13,683 nucleotides of DNA from JASHVB01 sp049522565 (GTDB lineage: Bacteria > Pseudomonadota > Alphaproteobacteria > Acetobacterales > Acetobacteraceae): NCBI GenBank assembly GCA_049522565.1, contig JBEKNT010000161.1, positions 1 through 13,683 on the forward strand, given 5' to 3'. How positions within the stretch are numbered: position 1 is the first letter of the stretch; every line of letters begins with the position of its first letter. Made by a program: the position numbers and the translations under genes. A model generated the notes under the pieces. It saw nothing but the letters and a program-made list of their open reading frames with translations, searched no databases and had not been told where the DNA came from. This document shows positions 6,034-13,199 of this stretch, piece by piece.

Positions 6034-6602
6034 ATCTCGCCGCGTCGCAAGGTTTGCGTGGATGGCGCGAGAGGCGGCCACATCACCTGTCGGGCAGGTG
6101 TATGGGCCGCGCTCCCCAATGGGCCGCACCGCTTGTCGTGCAGGCATCTGCGGGGTTGGGTCCTCCACAAGCCGCGCGCTGGTTGGAAGGCCGCCGCCCT
6201 CCTCATACAGCCGTTCGGGTTAATGAACGGTTACCGCGTTTCGGCCGCGGCGAGATTGGTCCGGCTACGATCCGATCGCCGCGCCGGCCGGCGTGCAAGA
6301 GGGACGGTCCCTCGCTATGCGACCGGAGCTGCGGTCAGGTCCGCCCTGCCCGGGAATGCGGGCATCATCGGTCAAGGGCCGCGACGATCCCGGCCAGTCC
6401 GAGCATGCCCCGATGGATCGAGCCTGACGCCGGTCGCCGGCGCGCGTTGCTGCCTGGTGGAATGTCCACCCCGGCAGCAGCGTTCACCGGCGCAGGTCCG
6501 GCGCCTTGCCCTTGTCGCCGGCGGGCGACGGCGCTTCGCGCATGGCCATCGTCCACCCCCAGCCCTATGCTGCCCAAACCGATGCTCGCCACGGGGGAAC
6601 GG
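6034..6602. other. Intergenic region upstream of the M81 peptidase gene
   Basis: About 570 bases with no supportable gene. The peptidase frame stays open upstream to 5991, but that extension has no family sequence, lies partly across the flp terminator and is not counted. The region contains several dyads: CACCTG-N5-CAGGTG (6084-6100), CCGTTC-N8-GAACGG (6211-6230), and the palindrome GAGGGACGGTCCCTC (6299-6313). These are candidate operators or structured leader elements for the downstream gene. No convincing promoter hexamers were found. Confidence 0.5.
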
Positions 6603-8111
6603 ATGCGGCTGCTGCTGGCAACCATGTCGCACGAGACGAACACGTTTTCGCCCGTGCCCACCAGGATCGAGCGCTTCTGCCGCGACGGCACCACCCTGTT
6701 GAGCAATCAGGCCGCCGTCGATTTCTACCGCGGCACCGGCACCTGCATGGGCGGCTACCTCGGCGTGGCGGAGGCGATCGGCGCCGACATCGCCGTGCCG
6801 GTCTGCGCCAGCGCCCCGCCCAGCGGCCCGGTGGACAGCGAGGCCTACGAGACCTTCTGCCGCATGATCACCGACGCCGTGGCACAAGGCGGCTTCGACG
6901 CAATGTGGCTGGACCTGCACGGCGCCATGGTCACCGAGCGCTGCGACGACGGCGAGGGCGAGCTGCTGCGCCGCATCCGTGCCATCGACCCGCACACGCC
7001 GCTCTGCGTCGCCTACGACATGCACGCCAACGTCTTCGACGCGATGGTGCGCAATGCGCAGATCGTCACCGGCTACCAGACCTATCCGCATGTCGATCAG
7101 CGACAGACCGCCGAACGCGCCGCGCGCGCCCTGCTGCGGGTGATGCGGCGGGAGGTGACGCCGGTCAGCGCCTGGGGCGCCGCGCCGATGCTGCCGCACG
7201 TGATGGCGCAGGGCACCCACCAGGCGCCCAACAAGGACCTCCAGGCACTATGCGCGGCGTGGGAGGCCAGCGGCCGTGCGCTCGCCGCCAGCCTGTTCGT
7301 CGGCTTTCCGCACGCCGATGTCGAGATGGCCGGGCTGTCGGCCGTGGTGGTCACGGACAACGATCCGGCCGGCGCGCAGGCCATGGTGGACGAACTGATC
7401 AGCGCCGCGTGGACCGCCCGGCGCGCGTTCCTGTTCGACATCGAGCCGCTGGAAGCCTCGGTGCGCCGCGCCAAGGACCTGGGAGCGGCGGACCGGTTGC
7501 CCGTGGTGCTGCTGGACCACTACGACAACTGTGCCAGCGGCGGCACGATGGACACCACCGATACGCTGCGCGAGATCATCCGGCAGGGCCTGGACGACGT
7601 GGTGTTCTTCGGCATCTACGATCCTGATGCCGTGCGGCAGGCCATCCAGGCCGGCGTTGGCGCGACCGTTACTCTGTCGATCGGCGGCAAGCTGGCCATG
7701 CCGCAATTGCCGGTGGCCAGCGCGCCGCTGGATGTCACCGGCGTGGTGCAGACGATCTCCTCCGGCAGCTTCCGGTTGAAAGGCGGTTTGACCCCCGGGC
7801 TTCAGGTGTTCATGGGCACCACCGTCGTGCTGGATACCGGCAAGGTGCAGATCGTCTTGCTCAGCCGGCACATCGAACCGACCGCGCAGGAGATGCTGCA
7901 AATCCTGGGCATCGATCCCGCACGCAAGAAATACGTGGCGATCAAGAGCCGCGTGCACTGGCGCGCCGATCTGGGCAAAATCGCGCGCGAGATCGTCGAA
8001 TGCGCCGGTGTGGGCGTCTGCACGTCGGACTATGGGCAGCTCACTTTCCGCAAGGTGCGCCGGCCGGTGTTCCCGTTGGACCCGCACTTGCAATGGAACC
8101 GTCCGGCATGA
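6603..8111 (+). CDS. M81-family metallopeptidase (MlrC/microcystinase C-like)
   Basis: Zinc metallopeptidase-type protein of 502 aa, the usual family length. It starts MRLLLATMSHETNTFSPVPT, the conserved MlrC opening (His10, Glu11, Asn13). Metal-site motifs follow: LDLHGAM (Asp104, His106), YDMHAN (Asp139, His141) and YPHVDQR (161-167). The C-terminal MlrC domain begins around 285-300 and contains DHYDNCASGGTMDTTDTLREI-like sequence around 305-325. MlrC itself cleaves linearised microcystin fragments, but most family members in heterotrophic proteobacteria have unknown substrates, probably small peptides or amides, so microcystin breakdown should not be assumed. No signal peptide is visible, implying a cytoplasmic location. 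ATG at 6603 was chosen by family alignment and the GGGGGAA just upstream; ATGs at 6567 and 6582 are alternatives. No transporter genes are adjacent. Confidence 0.9.
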   Translation: MRLLLATMSHETNTFSPVPTRIERFCRDGTTLLSNQAAVDFYRGTGTCMGGYLGVAEAIGADIAVPVCASAPPSGPVDSEAYETFCRMITDAVAQGGFDAMWLDLHGAMVTERCDDGEGELLRRIRAIDPHTPLCVAYDMHANVFDAMVRNAQIVTGYQTYPHVDQRQTAERAARALLRVMRREVTPVSAWGAAPMLPHVMAQGTHQAPNKDLQALCAAWEASGRALAASLFVGFPHADVEMAGLSAVVVTDNDPAGAQAMVDELISAAWTARRAFLFDIEPLEASVRRAKDLGAADRLPVVLLDHYDNCASGGTMDTTDTLREIIRQGLDDVVFFGIYDPDAVRQAIQAGVGATVTLSIGGKLAMPQLPVASAPLDVTGVVQTISSGSFRLKGGLTPGLQVFMGTTVVLDTGKVQIVLLSRHIEPTAQEMLQILGIDPARKKYVAIKSRVHWRADLGKIAREIVECAGVGVCTSDYGQLTFRKVRRPVFPLDPHLQWNRPA

Positions 8112-8122
8112 TGCCGCGACGG

Positions 8123-8155
8123 CTGTCCCGCCGGGACAGACCGGACACTGTCCGG
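8123..8155 (+). terminator. Mutually exclusive hairpins after the M81 peptidase gene
   Basis: CTGTCCC (8123-8129) pairs with GGGACAG (8133-8139) across a GCC loop. The latter can instead pair with CTGTCC (8148-8153), while CCGGA (8141-8145) can pair with TCCGG (8151-8155). The structure begins 12 bases past the stop codon. There is no T run, so it is a factor-dependent terminator or mRNA 3'-end structure at best. Confidence 0.4.
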
Positions 8156-8301
8156 GCCTGAACGGACGCCAGGGTACGCAACGCGCGTGCCGACCGGTTG
8201 CATCGCTCCGCCCGATGGCCACGCTTGAACCGGGGCCGGCAGTCACGATGTTCAGGCGTCGTCAGCCGTGCCGGGCTTGGCCGCGGACTACAGGTTGCAG
8301 C

Positions 8302-8535
8302 ATGACACATCCCGCTGATCGCACCGATCCCGCCCACCACGGACGCTGCGCCCTGCGCATGGTGCTGCCGATTGCCGCCGCGGCGGCGCTGACGGCGTGC
8401 GACACGCCCGTGGGCACCCCGTCGGCCTGGCGCAACGTGGGATCACCGCCCATCCAGGTCACCAATCCGGAGGGTGGCGGTCCACAGGTCACGCGCTGGG
8501 GACCACCGGATACGTCGCACGGCGGGCGCGACTAA
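8302..8535 (+). CDS. Small predicted lipoprotein of unknown function
   Basis: A 77-aa protein with a lipoprotein signal: hydrophobic stretch MVLPIAAAAALTAC (20-33) with lipobox LTAC and the lipidated Cys33. The residue after the Cys is Asp34, which in Escherichia coli favours retention in the inner membrane; this rule is less certain in alphaproteobacteria. The mature part is only about 45 aa, rich in Pro and Gly (NVGSPPIQVTNPEGGGPQVT) and ends HGGRD. ATG at 8302 gives a longer basic N-region; ATG at 8359 (Met20) would still include the lipobox but with fewer positive residues. The ribosome site is weak. It converges with the HATPase gene, 20 bases apart. I do not recognise a family. Confidence 0.7.
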   Translation: MTHPADRTDPAHHGRCALRMVLPIAAAAALTACDTPVGTPSAWRNVGSPPIQVTNPEGGGPQVTRWGPPDTSHGGRD

Positions 8536-8555
8536 GGGCGGCGCGGCCGATCCGA

Positions 8556-9239
8556 TCAGATATCCCAGGAATGCTCCACAACCGCTTCCCGTGCCACCCG
8601 CGGAGGCGCGGTCGGGCGCTCCGCCGACGGCCGCTTCGGTGCCTCGCCCGGCACGCGTCCGGTTCCCGTCGGCTCTGGCAGCCGCACCACCACCGTGGTG
8701 CCTTCGCCGGAATGGGTCTCGACATCGATGGTGCCGCCCTGCAACGCCACCAACTGGGCCATCTCGCGTAACGCAGCCTCCTGCACCGCCGCTGCGGGCC
8801 CGTCGCCGTCGTCGATCACCGCGATCTGCACCCGCCCGCCGAGCCGTATCGCGCTGAGCAAGACCCGGCCGCCGGGCGCGTGGCGCATGGCGTTGCCGAC
8901 GAGTTCGCTTAGCACCGCCCGCAATGCGAGCCGGTCGGCATGGACCAGGAGATCCGGTTGCACCGCGAATTCGAGCTGCACGAGATGGCCTGCCGCCTCG
9001 CCTGCCATCTGGTGCAACACGTCCCGCGCCTCGGCCGCGACGTCCAGCACGCCGCTGGCAAATGGGGTTCGGCCGAGGCCGAACGGTGACGGCGCGCCAG
9101 CCATGGGCTCGCCGCCAGCCTGACGGGCAACCAGATGCCGACGGCGCTGCCAACCCCCGAGTATCAGTGTGCCGCAGGTGATCGCGCTGAGGCCCAGTAG
9201 CGCGGAGGCGAGGAACCCGAACCAGTCACTCGTAAACAT
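8556..9239 (-). CDS. Membrane-anchored HATPase-domain protein lacking a histidine phosphoacceptor domain
   Basis: A 227-aa protein with an N-terminal transmembrane helix (about 7-29), a short linker, and a GHKL ATPase-like domain at about 65-188. The N box is visible (LSELVGNAMRHAP, with Glu112 and Asn116), as is a G1-like DDGDGP (143-148). The end of the fold is also clear: LVALQGGTIDVETHSGEGTT and VVVRLP. No HisKA/DHp region with a phosphoacceptor His is present. The segment between G1 and the last helix is only about 13 residues, so the F box, ATP lid and GxGLG of a normal kinase are missing. A Pro-rich tail of about 40 residues follows. It may bind ATP weakly, or act as a scaffold or modulator of another kinase, possibly the divergent KdpD-like one. 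ATG at 9239 is the first Met before the transmembrane helix; its ribosome site is weak. Confidence 0.78.
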   Translation of the reverse strand: MFTSDWFGFLASALLGLSAITCGTLILGGWQRRRHLVARQAGGEPMAGAPSPFGLGRTPFASGVLDVAAEARDVLHQMAGEAAGHLVQLEFAVQPDLLVHADRLALRAVLSELVGNAMRHAPGGRVLLSAIRLGGRVQIAVIDDGDGPAAAVQEAALREMAQLVALQGGTIDVETHSGEGTTVVVRLPEPTGTGRVPGEAPKRPSAERPTAPPRVAREAVVEHSWDI

Positions 9240-9761
9240 GCCGCCATAGAGGCACGGAGAGTTTGAGCAATGGTTAACGCGGCGGCAAAGTACCCGAAAT
9301 GTTCCTCGACCTCCGGGATACGCGGATCGGGCACGAACGAAAGCGGCACCCGGATCATGCTCGACATGCACCCGTACACGACGCTCCGCGCCCCCAAGGT
9401 CCCGCGCGGCGCCAGTCGTCGTGCGCCGACCTGGCCTTGTCCGCACGGTTGGCGGATCGCCTTGCGCGTGAGGCAGCGATGTTCCGACATGCCCGTGGCG
9501 TCCGGCCGCCCGGCGTCGCGACCGATCGTTGCGGCGGCCTGCAGGGTCGATTGGCCTTATATGCTTTACATATTCTCCAGCGCGCCCGGACACATCGAAA
9601 TCATATATGAACGTTGCTATCTCCCACAGCCGCGGAGATCGGTGTGATCCGGCCATCAGGCCGGCCGACCAGGCAATGGGCACCCAGCCGGAGACCAGCT
9701 TCAAGCATTGATCCCGCGGGAACCGCTCCGCCGTTGTGCTATCCCGTCAGTTGAGGCCGTG
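9240..9761. promoter_or_regulatory. Divergent regulatory region between the HATPase and KdpD-like genes
   Basis: This 522-base gap separates two divergent genes. No protein-like frame is supported. It becomes locally AT-rich at about 9550-9610, where TTATATG and TTTACATATT stretches and a perfect palindrome TCATATATGA (9601-9610) lie. Two hairpins follow: ATCTCC-N9-GGAGAT (9619-9639) and CCGGCC-ATCA-GGCCGG (9649-9664). This arrangement suggests a promoter with an operator and a structured leader for the kinase gene. No -35/-10 pair with correct spacing could be fixed. Confidence 0.5.
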
Positions 9762-11303
9762 ATGAACCTGCCGCCGATCGCCTGGCTGCACCGCTGGTTT
9801 CGCCGTCATCCGTTTGCCGGCAGCCTATGCCTTGTGCTCGGCGCGTTCGCGGTTGCCCTGCCGATCAATCTTCTGCTGCAAGGCTCCGGCTTCTCGCGCG
9901 TCTTCCTGGTCGCCGTACTGATCAGTGGCGCCACCTATGGGCTGTGGCCCTCATTGTTCGCAACTCTGATCAGCGTGCTGCTGTACGACTTCTTCTTTAC
10001 GACACCGTACTACTCGCTGACGATGGACTCCACCGAAGACATCATCAATCTGATCCTGTTTGCCATCGTCGCGGTCATCATCAGCACCCTGACGGCGCGG
10101 GTCCGCCGCTACACCGTCGCGGCGGACCGCCGGGCGCTGACCGCCGAGAAATTGGCCGCGTTCATCAGGGACCTTTCCGCGGCGGTGACGTTGCAGGAGG
10201 TTCTGGACACCGCGGCAAAACGGATGTCGACGCTGCTGCACAGGCCCGTCGCGCTGCTGTTTCCGCAATCGGGCGACGCGGTGGTGAAGGCGCGGTATCC
10301 GGACGCCGCGGCCCCCGATGTTGCCGGCCTTCAGGCGGTGTCCGCGTGGTGGGCGTCATCCGCCTCCAGGACCGGCCGGGACCGTTTCGCCGGTGGCACA
10401 TGGCTGTTCTACCCGCTACCAACATCCGACGAGCACCCCGGCGTGGTCGGTATCCAGGCCCTGCGCGACGAACCCGGCGGCGATATCGAGCCCGATCCAC
10501 TGCTCGGTGCCATTGCGGAACAAATAGCCCTGGCGGTGGAGCGCCTGGTGCTGCGCGAGCGTCTCGTGGAAACCCGCGTTCACGCGGAGGCCGAGCACCT
10601 CCGCTCCGCTCTGCTCGCCTCTGTCTCGCATGACCTGCGCAATCCGCTGGCATCCATCGTCGGATCGGCCAGCGGGCTGGATCGGCAATGGCCGGTTCTC
10701 GAAGATGAAGCGAAAATGACATTGGTCCGCACCATCCGCAACGAGGCCGAACGGCTGGACGTTTACATCGCAAACCTGCTCGACATGACGCGGATCGAGA
10801 GCGGTGTGATCAGGCCGCGGCGCGAGGCCATCGATCTTTCCGACGTGCTCGGCGCGGCATTGAACCACGCAGAGCGGGTACTGACCCGGCATCGGGTGAC
10901 GATCGATACCCCGGCCGACCTGCCTTTGGTCGAGGTGGACACGGTGCTGTTGCAGCAGGTTCTCTACAACGTCATCGAGAACGCCGCAAAATACTCGCCG
11001 CCGGGATCACTCATCCGCATCACGGCACGCGGGCATGACCAGACCGTCCGGGTTCAGGTGCTGGACGAAGGGCTGGGTATCCCCGAAGCCGAACAGGCCC
11101 TGGTGTTCGAAAAGTTCTACCGCGCGAAGAATGTGGAGCGTCGCGGCGGCACTGGCCTGGGCCTGGCCATCTGCCGCGGCTTTCTCGAGGCGATGCGCGG
11201 CACGATCGAACTGGCCAACCGGGATGACCAGCCTGGCATGGCTGTTACCATCACCCTCCCCGCCGCTGCTCAACACGCGTTTTGTGAGCTGGAGACATCA
11301 TGA
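9762..11303 (+). CDS. KdpD-like short sensor histidine kinase (DUF4118-GAF-HisKA-HATPase)
   Basis: Inner-membrane histidine kinase of 513 aa, related to the C-terminal half of KdpD. A bundle of transmembrane helices (about 21-40, 45-60, 62-80 and 93-112) matches the DUF4118 domain, including the conserved YDFFFTTPYYSL. A GAF-like domain covers about 135-265. HisKA has His290 in LASVSHDLRNPLASIVGS, the KdpD-type H box. The ATPase domain has the N box (NVIENAAKYSPP, 403-414), G1 (DEGLGIPE, 435-442), F box (FEKFYRAK, 449-456) and G2 (GTGLGLAICRGF, 463-474). Full KdpD is near 900 aa with an N-terminal KdpD domain and a USP domain; both are absent here. ATG at 9762, with GAGG 5 bases before it, was preferred to the upstream TTG at 9708. 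Its stop overlaps the next start (ATGA), so it is co-translated with the KdpE-like regulator. No kdpFABC genes are in the window. Confidence 0.92.
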   Translation: MNLPPIAWLHRWFRRHPFAGSLCLVLGAFAVALPINLLLQGSGFSRVFLVAVLISGATYGLWPSLFATLISVLLYDFFFTTPYYSLTMDSTEDIINLILFAIVAVIISTLTARVRRYTVAADRRALTAEKLAAFIRDLSAAVTLQEVLDTAAKRMSTLLHRPVALLFPQSGDAVVKARYPDAAAPDVAGLQAVSAWWASSASRTGRDRFAGGTWLFYPLPTSDEHPGVVGIQALRDEPGGDIEPDPLLGAIAEQIALAVERLVLRERLVETRVHAEAEHLRSALLASVSHDLRNPLASIVGSASGLDRQWPVLEDEAKMTLVRTIRNEAERLDVYIANLLDMTRIESGVIRPRREAIDLSDVLGAALNHAERVLTRHRVTIDTPADLPLVEVDTVLLQQVLYNVIENAAKYSPPGSLIRITARGHDQTVRVQVLDEGLGIPEAEQALVFEKFYRAKNVERRGGTGLGLAICRGFLEAMRGTIELANRDDQPGMAVTITLPAAAQHAFCELETS

Positions 11304-12070
11304 AGGCGCAACCTTCCCCGCCACGAATCCTGATCGTCGATGACGAGCCCGCGATACGGCAGTCGCTTCGACTGGGATTGAGCCCTGATGGCTACACGGT
11401 GACCGAAGCCGATCGTGGCACGGGCGCCCTTGAGGCCGTGCGCCGTCGGGACACCGACCTGATCCTGCTGGATCTCGGCCTGCCGGATCTCGATGGTCTC
11501 GAAGTCATCAAGCGCATTCGCTATGCGCAGTCGGACATACCCATCATCGTGCTGTCCACCCGCAGCGATGAAACCGGCAAGGTCGCCGCCCTCGATCTGG
11601 GCGCGGACGAGTACGTCACCAAGCCAGTCGGCATCGAGGAACTGCTGGCGCGCATTCGCGTGCTGCAGCGCCATCGCGCGCAACCGCCGAAAGACCAGCC
11701 GGTCATCGAGGCCGGCGAATTGCGGCTGAACCAGGTCCAGCGCACCGTCTGGATCCGTGACAAGGAGGTTCATCTGTCGCCGCGCGAATACGCATTGCTG
11801 CGGTTGCTTGTCGCGCATGCGGGCAAGGTACTGACCCACGGTTTCATTCTGGCTCAGGTCTGGAGCGCCGATACCGATGTGCAATATCTGCGCATCTATA
11901 TTCGCGCCTTGCGCCTGAAACTGGAGCGCGAGCCCGAGCGGCCGACACTGCTGATTACCGAACAGGGGGTCGGCTACCGGCTGCGCGTTCCCGATGGCAC
12001 GGAGTCCGTCCCGGTGTTTGCCGGCGCCGCATCGTCCGTCGCCGTGCCGACACCGGAGCTTAGCCAGTAG
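11300..12070 (+). CDS. kdpE: KdpE-like response regulator (OmpR family)
   Basis: DNA-binding response regulator of 256 aa and obvious partner of the preceding kinase. The receiver is complete: acidic pair Asp14-Asp15, phosphoacceptor Asp58 (LILLDLGLPDLDG), Ser86 (IIVLSTRSDE) and Lys108 (DEYVTKPVG). The winged-helix domain covers about 136-230, with LSPREYALLRLLVAHAGKVL and the closing EQGVGYRLRV. A 26-residue tail follows that is not part of the fold. KdpE activates the kdpFABC potassium ATPase in other bacteria; here the target is not visible and could differ, because the kinase lacks the normal KdpD sensor region. The start overlaps the kinase stop by ATGA, with GGAG 5 bases upstream. Confidence 0.92.
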   Translation: MKAQPSPPRILIVDDEPAIRQSLRLGLSPDGYTVTEADRGTGALEAVRRRDTDLILLDLGLPDLDGLEVIKRIRYAQSDIPIIVLSTRSDETGKVAALDLGADEYVTKPVGIEELLARIRVLQRHRAQPPKDQPVIEAGELRLNQVQRTVWIRDKEVHLSPREYALLRLLVAHAGKVLTHGFILAQVWSADTDVQYLRIYIRALRLKLEREPERPTLLITEQGVGYRLRVPDGTESVPVFAGAASSVAVPTPELSQ

Positions 12071-12135
12071 CCCCTGTGCATGCGGCTCCGGTTGCCCGTC
12101 GCTTATCCGTCCGGCAAGCGCGTGACGTCGGGCCG

Positions 12136-12154
12136 CGCGTCATTGCGAGACGCG
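12136..12154. terminator. Hairpin between convergent regulator genes
   Basis: CGCGTC (12136-12141) pairs with GACGCG (12149-12154) across a 7-base loop, in the 107-base gap between the convergent KdpE-like and pseudo-receiver genes. No T run is present on either side, so it is only a weak candidate bidirectional terminator. Confidence 0.3.
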
Positions 12155-12177
12155 GCGCACTCCACCGATCGTGCAAG

Positions 12178-13038
12178 CTAGCCGCCATGGACGTAGAACG
12201 AAACACGGTCCGATCGGGTATCCCGAAGCCTTGCCTGCCATTCCGCGCCATTGCCCATTTGCTGCGCGATGACCGTGCGATCCGTCCATTCGCCGTCGCG
12301 CAGGTGCGTGTCGCCGCGAGCGGGGCATGGCTGGGCGACATTGGCCACACCGAGGGAAAACCGATACCCCACGCTCCAGACGGTTTGAATGTGCACCGGC
12401 CTGTGTGGATCCGACTCGATTTTGTTACGTAGCGACCAAACCACGCTGCGCAGCGCACCAACGGCGTCGCCGCTGTACGCACCAAACAGGCCGCGCCGTA
12501 GATCCTTTGAGGCAACCACCCCGCCGTCCGCGGTGACCAGAAGTTGCAAGAGCCTGAATTCAATATCCGAAAGAATGATCTCCCGGCTGTTGTGCCAGAT
12601 GCGCCTGGCAACGAGATCGATCTGCAGCACACCGGATGTGATGCCTGGCTTGAAGCCACGCCGGACAAGCTCCTTGCGCAGCAAATTCCTCAGCCGCACG
12701 GCGAACTCTTCGAGGCTGAATGGCTGGGCGATGCAGTCGTCAACGCCGGCATCCAAAGCACGGACGGCATCCTCGGCATGCGAACCGGGCAGCAGACCGA
12801 GTATTGGGACCGACGTAACGCTCCTGATATGCTGGATGAGTGCTGCGCCCTTGCCCGTCAGCAGGTCAGTGGCCAGGACGACGATGTCGGGGGACAACTC
12901 AGCCACCATCGCGGACGCCTGCTCCGGGGCCTGGAGGCCGGTGATATCATAACCTTCACCGGAAAACCTGCGTCGCAGGTAGCGGTAGACCGCTGGATAC
13001 CTGTCTATCATCAGCAGTTTGCGCCTTATGGTCTTCAT
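12178..13038 (-). CDS. Atypical OmpR-family regulator with a degenerate (pseudo-)receiver
   Basis: A 286-aa protein with a receiver-like domain (about 6-122), a winged-helix DNA-binding domain (about 136-229) and an unusual C-terminal tail (about 230-286). The receiver keeps its outline but has lost the phosphorylation machinery. The usual acidic pair is reduced to Asp12-Arg13 (LLMIDRYP). In SPDIVVLATDLL the phosphoacceptor position is Ala56, not Asp. The conserved Lys before Pro is Gln105 (DDCIAQPF), and the Thr/Ser position is Leu83. The DNA-binding part looks intact: LSDIEFRLLQLLVTADGGVV, GALRSVVWSLRNKIE and QTVWSVGYRFSLG. So it probably acts independently of phosphate, as a constitutive or ligand-modulated regulator. 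ATG at 13038 has a GGGGGT-type ribosome site. It is convergent with the KdpE-like gene and codirectional with the upstream porin-like gene. Confidence 0.88.
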   Translation of the reverse strand: MKTIRRKLLMIDRYPAVYRYLRRRFSGEGYDITGLQAPEQASAMVAELSPDIVVLATDLLTGKGAALIQHIRSVTSVPILGLLPGSHAEDAVRALDAGVDDCIAQPFSLEEFAVRLRNLLRKELVRRGFKPGITSGVLQIDLVARRIWHNSREIILSDIEFRLLQLLVTADGGVVASKDLRRGLFGAYSGDAVGALRSVVWSLRNKIESDPHRPVHIQTVWSVGYRFSLGVANVAQPCPARGDTHLRDGEWTDRTVIAQQMGNGAEWQARLRDTRSDRVSFYVHGG

Positions 13039-13199
13039 GCCAGACCCCCAGGTTGCAAACGCGATCGGGCCGGATCGCTCGACCGCCGTACGTGGCACAC
13101 AGCTCGCACGGCGCGCAAACCGGCCAGTGCACCGGCAGGGCTTCGATGCGAGAACCGGCGCCGCCGCGTGCGGGCACCCAGCGTATTCATGGCCTGACC
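13039..13199 (-). promoter_or_regulatory. Upstream region of the pseudo-receiver regulator
   Basis: A 161-base gap between the end of the porin-like gene and the regulator start, both on the minus strand. The regulator could be read through from the porin-like gene or use its own promoter here. I see no convincing -35/-10 pair and no strong terminator hairpin. Confidence 0.35.

Noticed and set aside
5991..6602. N-terminal extension of the M81 peptidase (frame open for about 200 codons upstream)
   Set aside because: The frame begins before the flp terminator hairpin (6004-6033) and runs through it; the extension has no family sequence and the true family start MRLLLATMSHETN is at 6603.
9164..9490. 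Minus-strand frame of 108 codons across the start of the HATPase gene
   Set aside because: It overlaps the transmembrane-coding start of the HATPase gene in another frame and shows no recognisable domain.
9270..9647. Plus-strand frame of 125 codons in the HATPase/KdpD-like gap
   Set aside because: Composition looks like chance high-GC coding (Arg, Pro, Ser, Cys scattered), there is no ribosome site, and it runs across the AT-rich regulatory patch.
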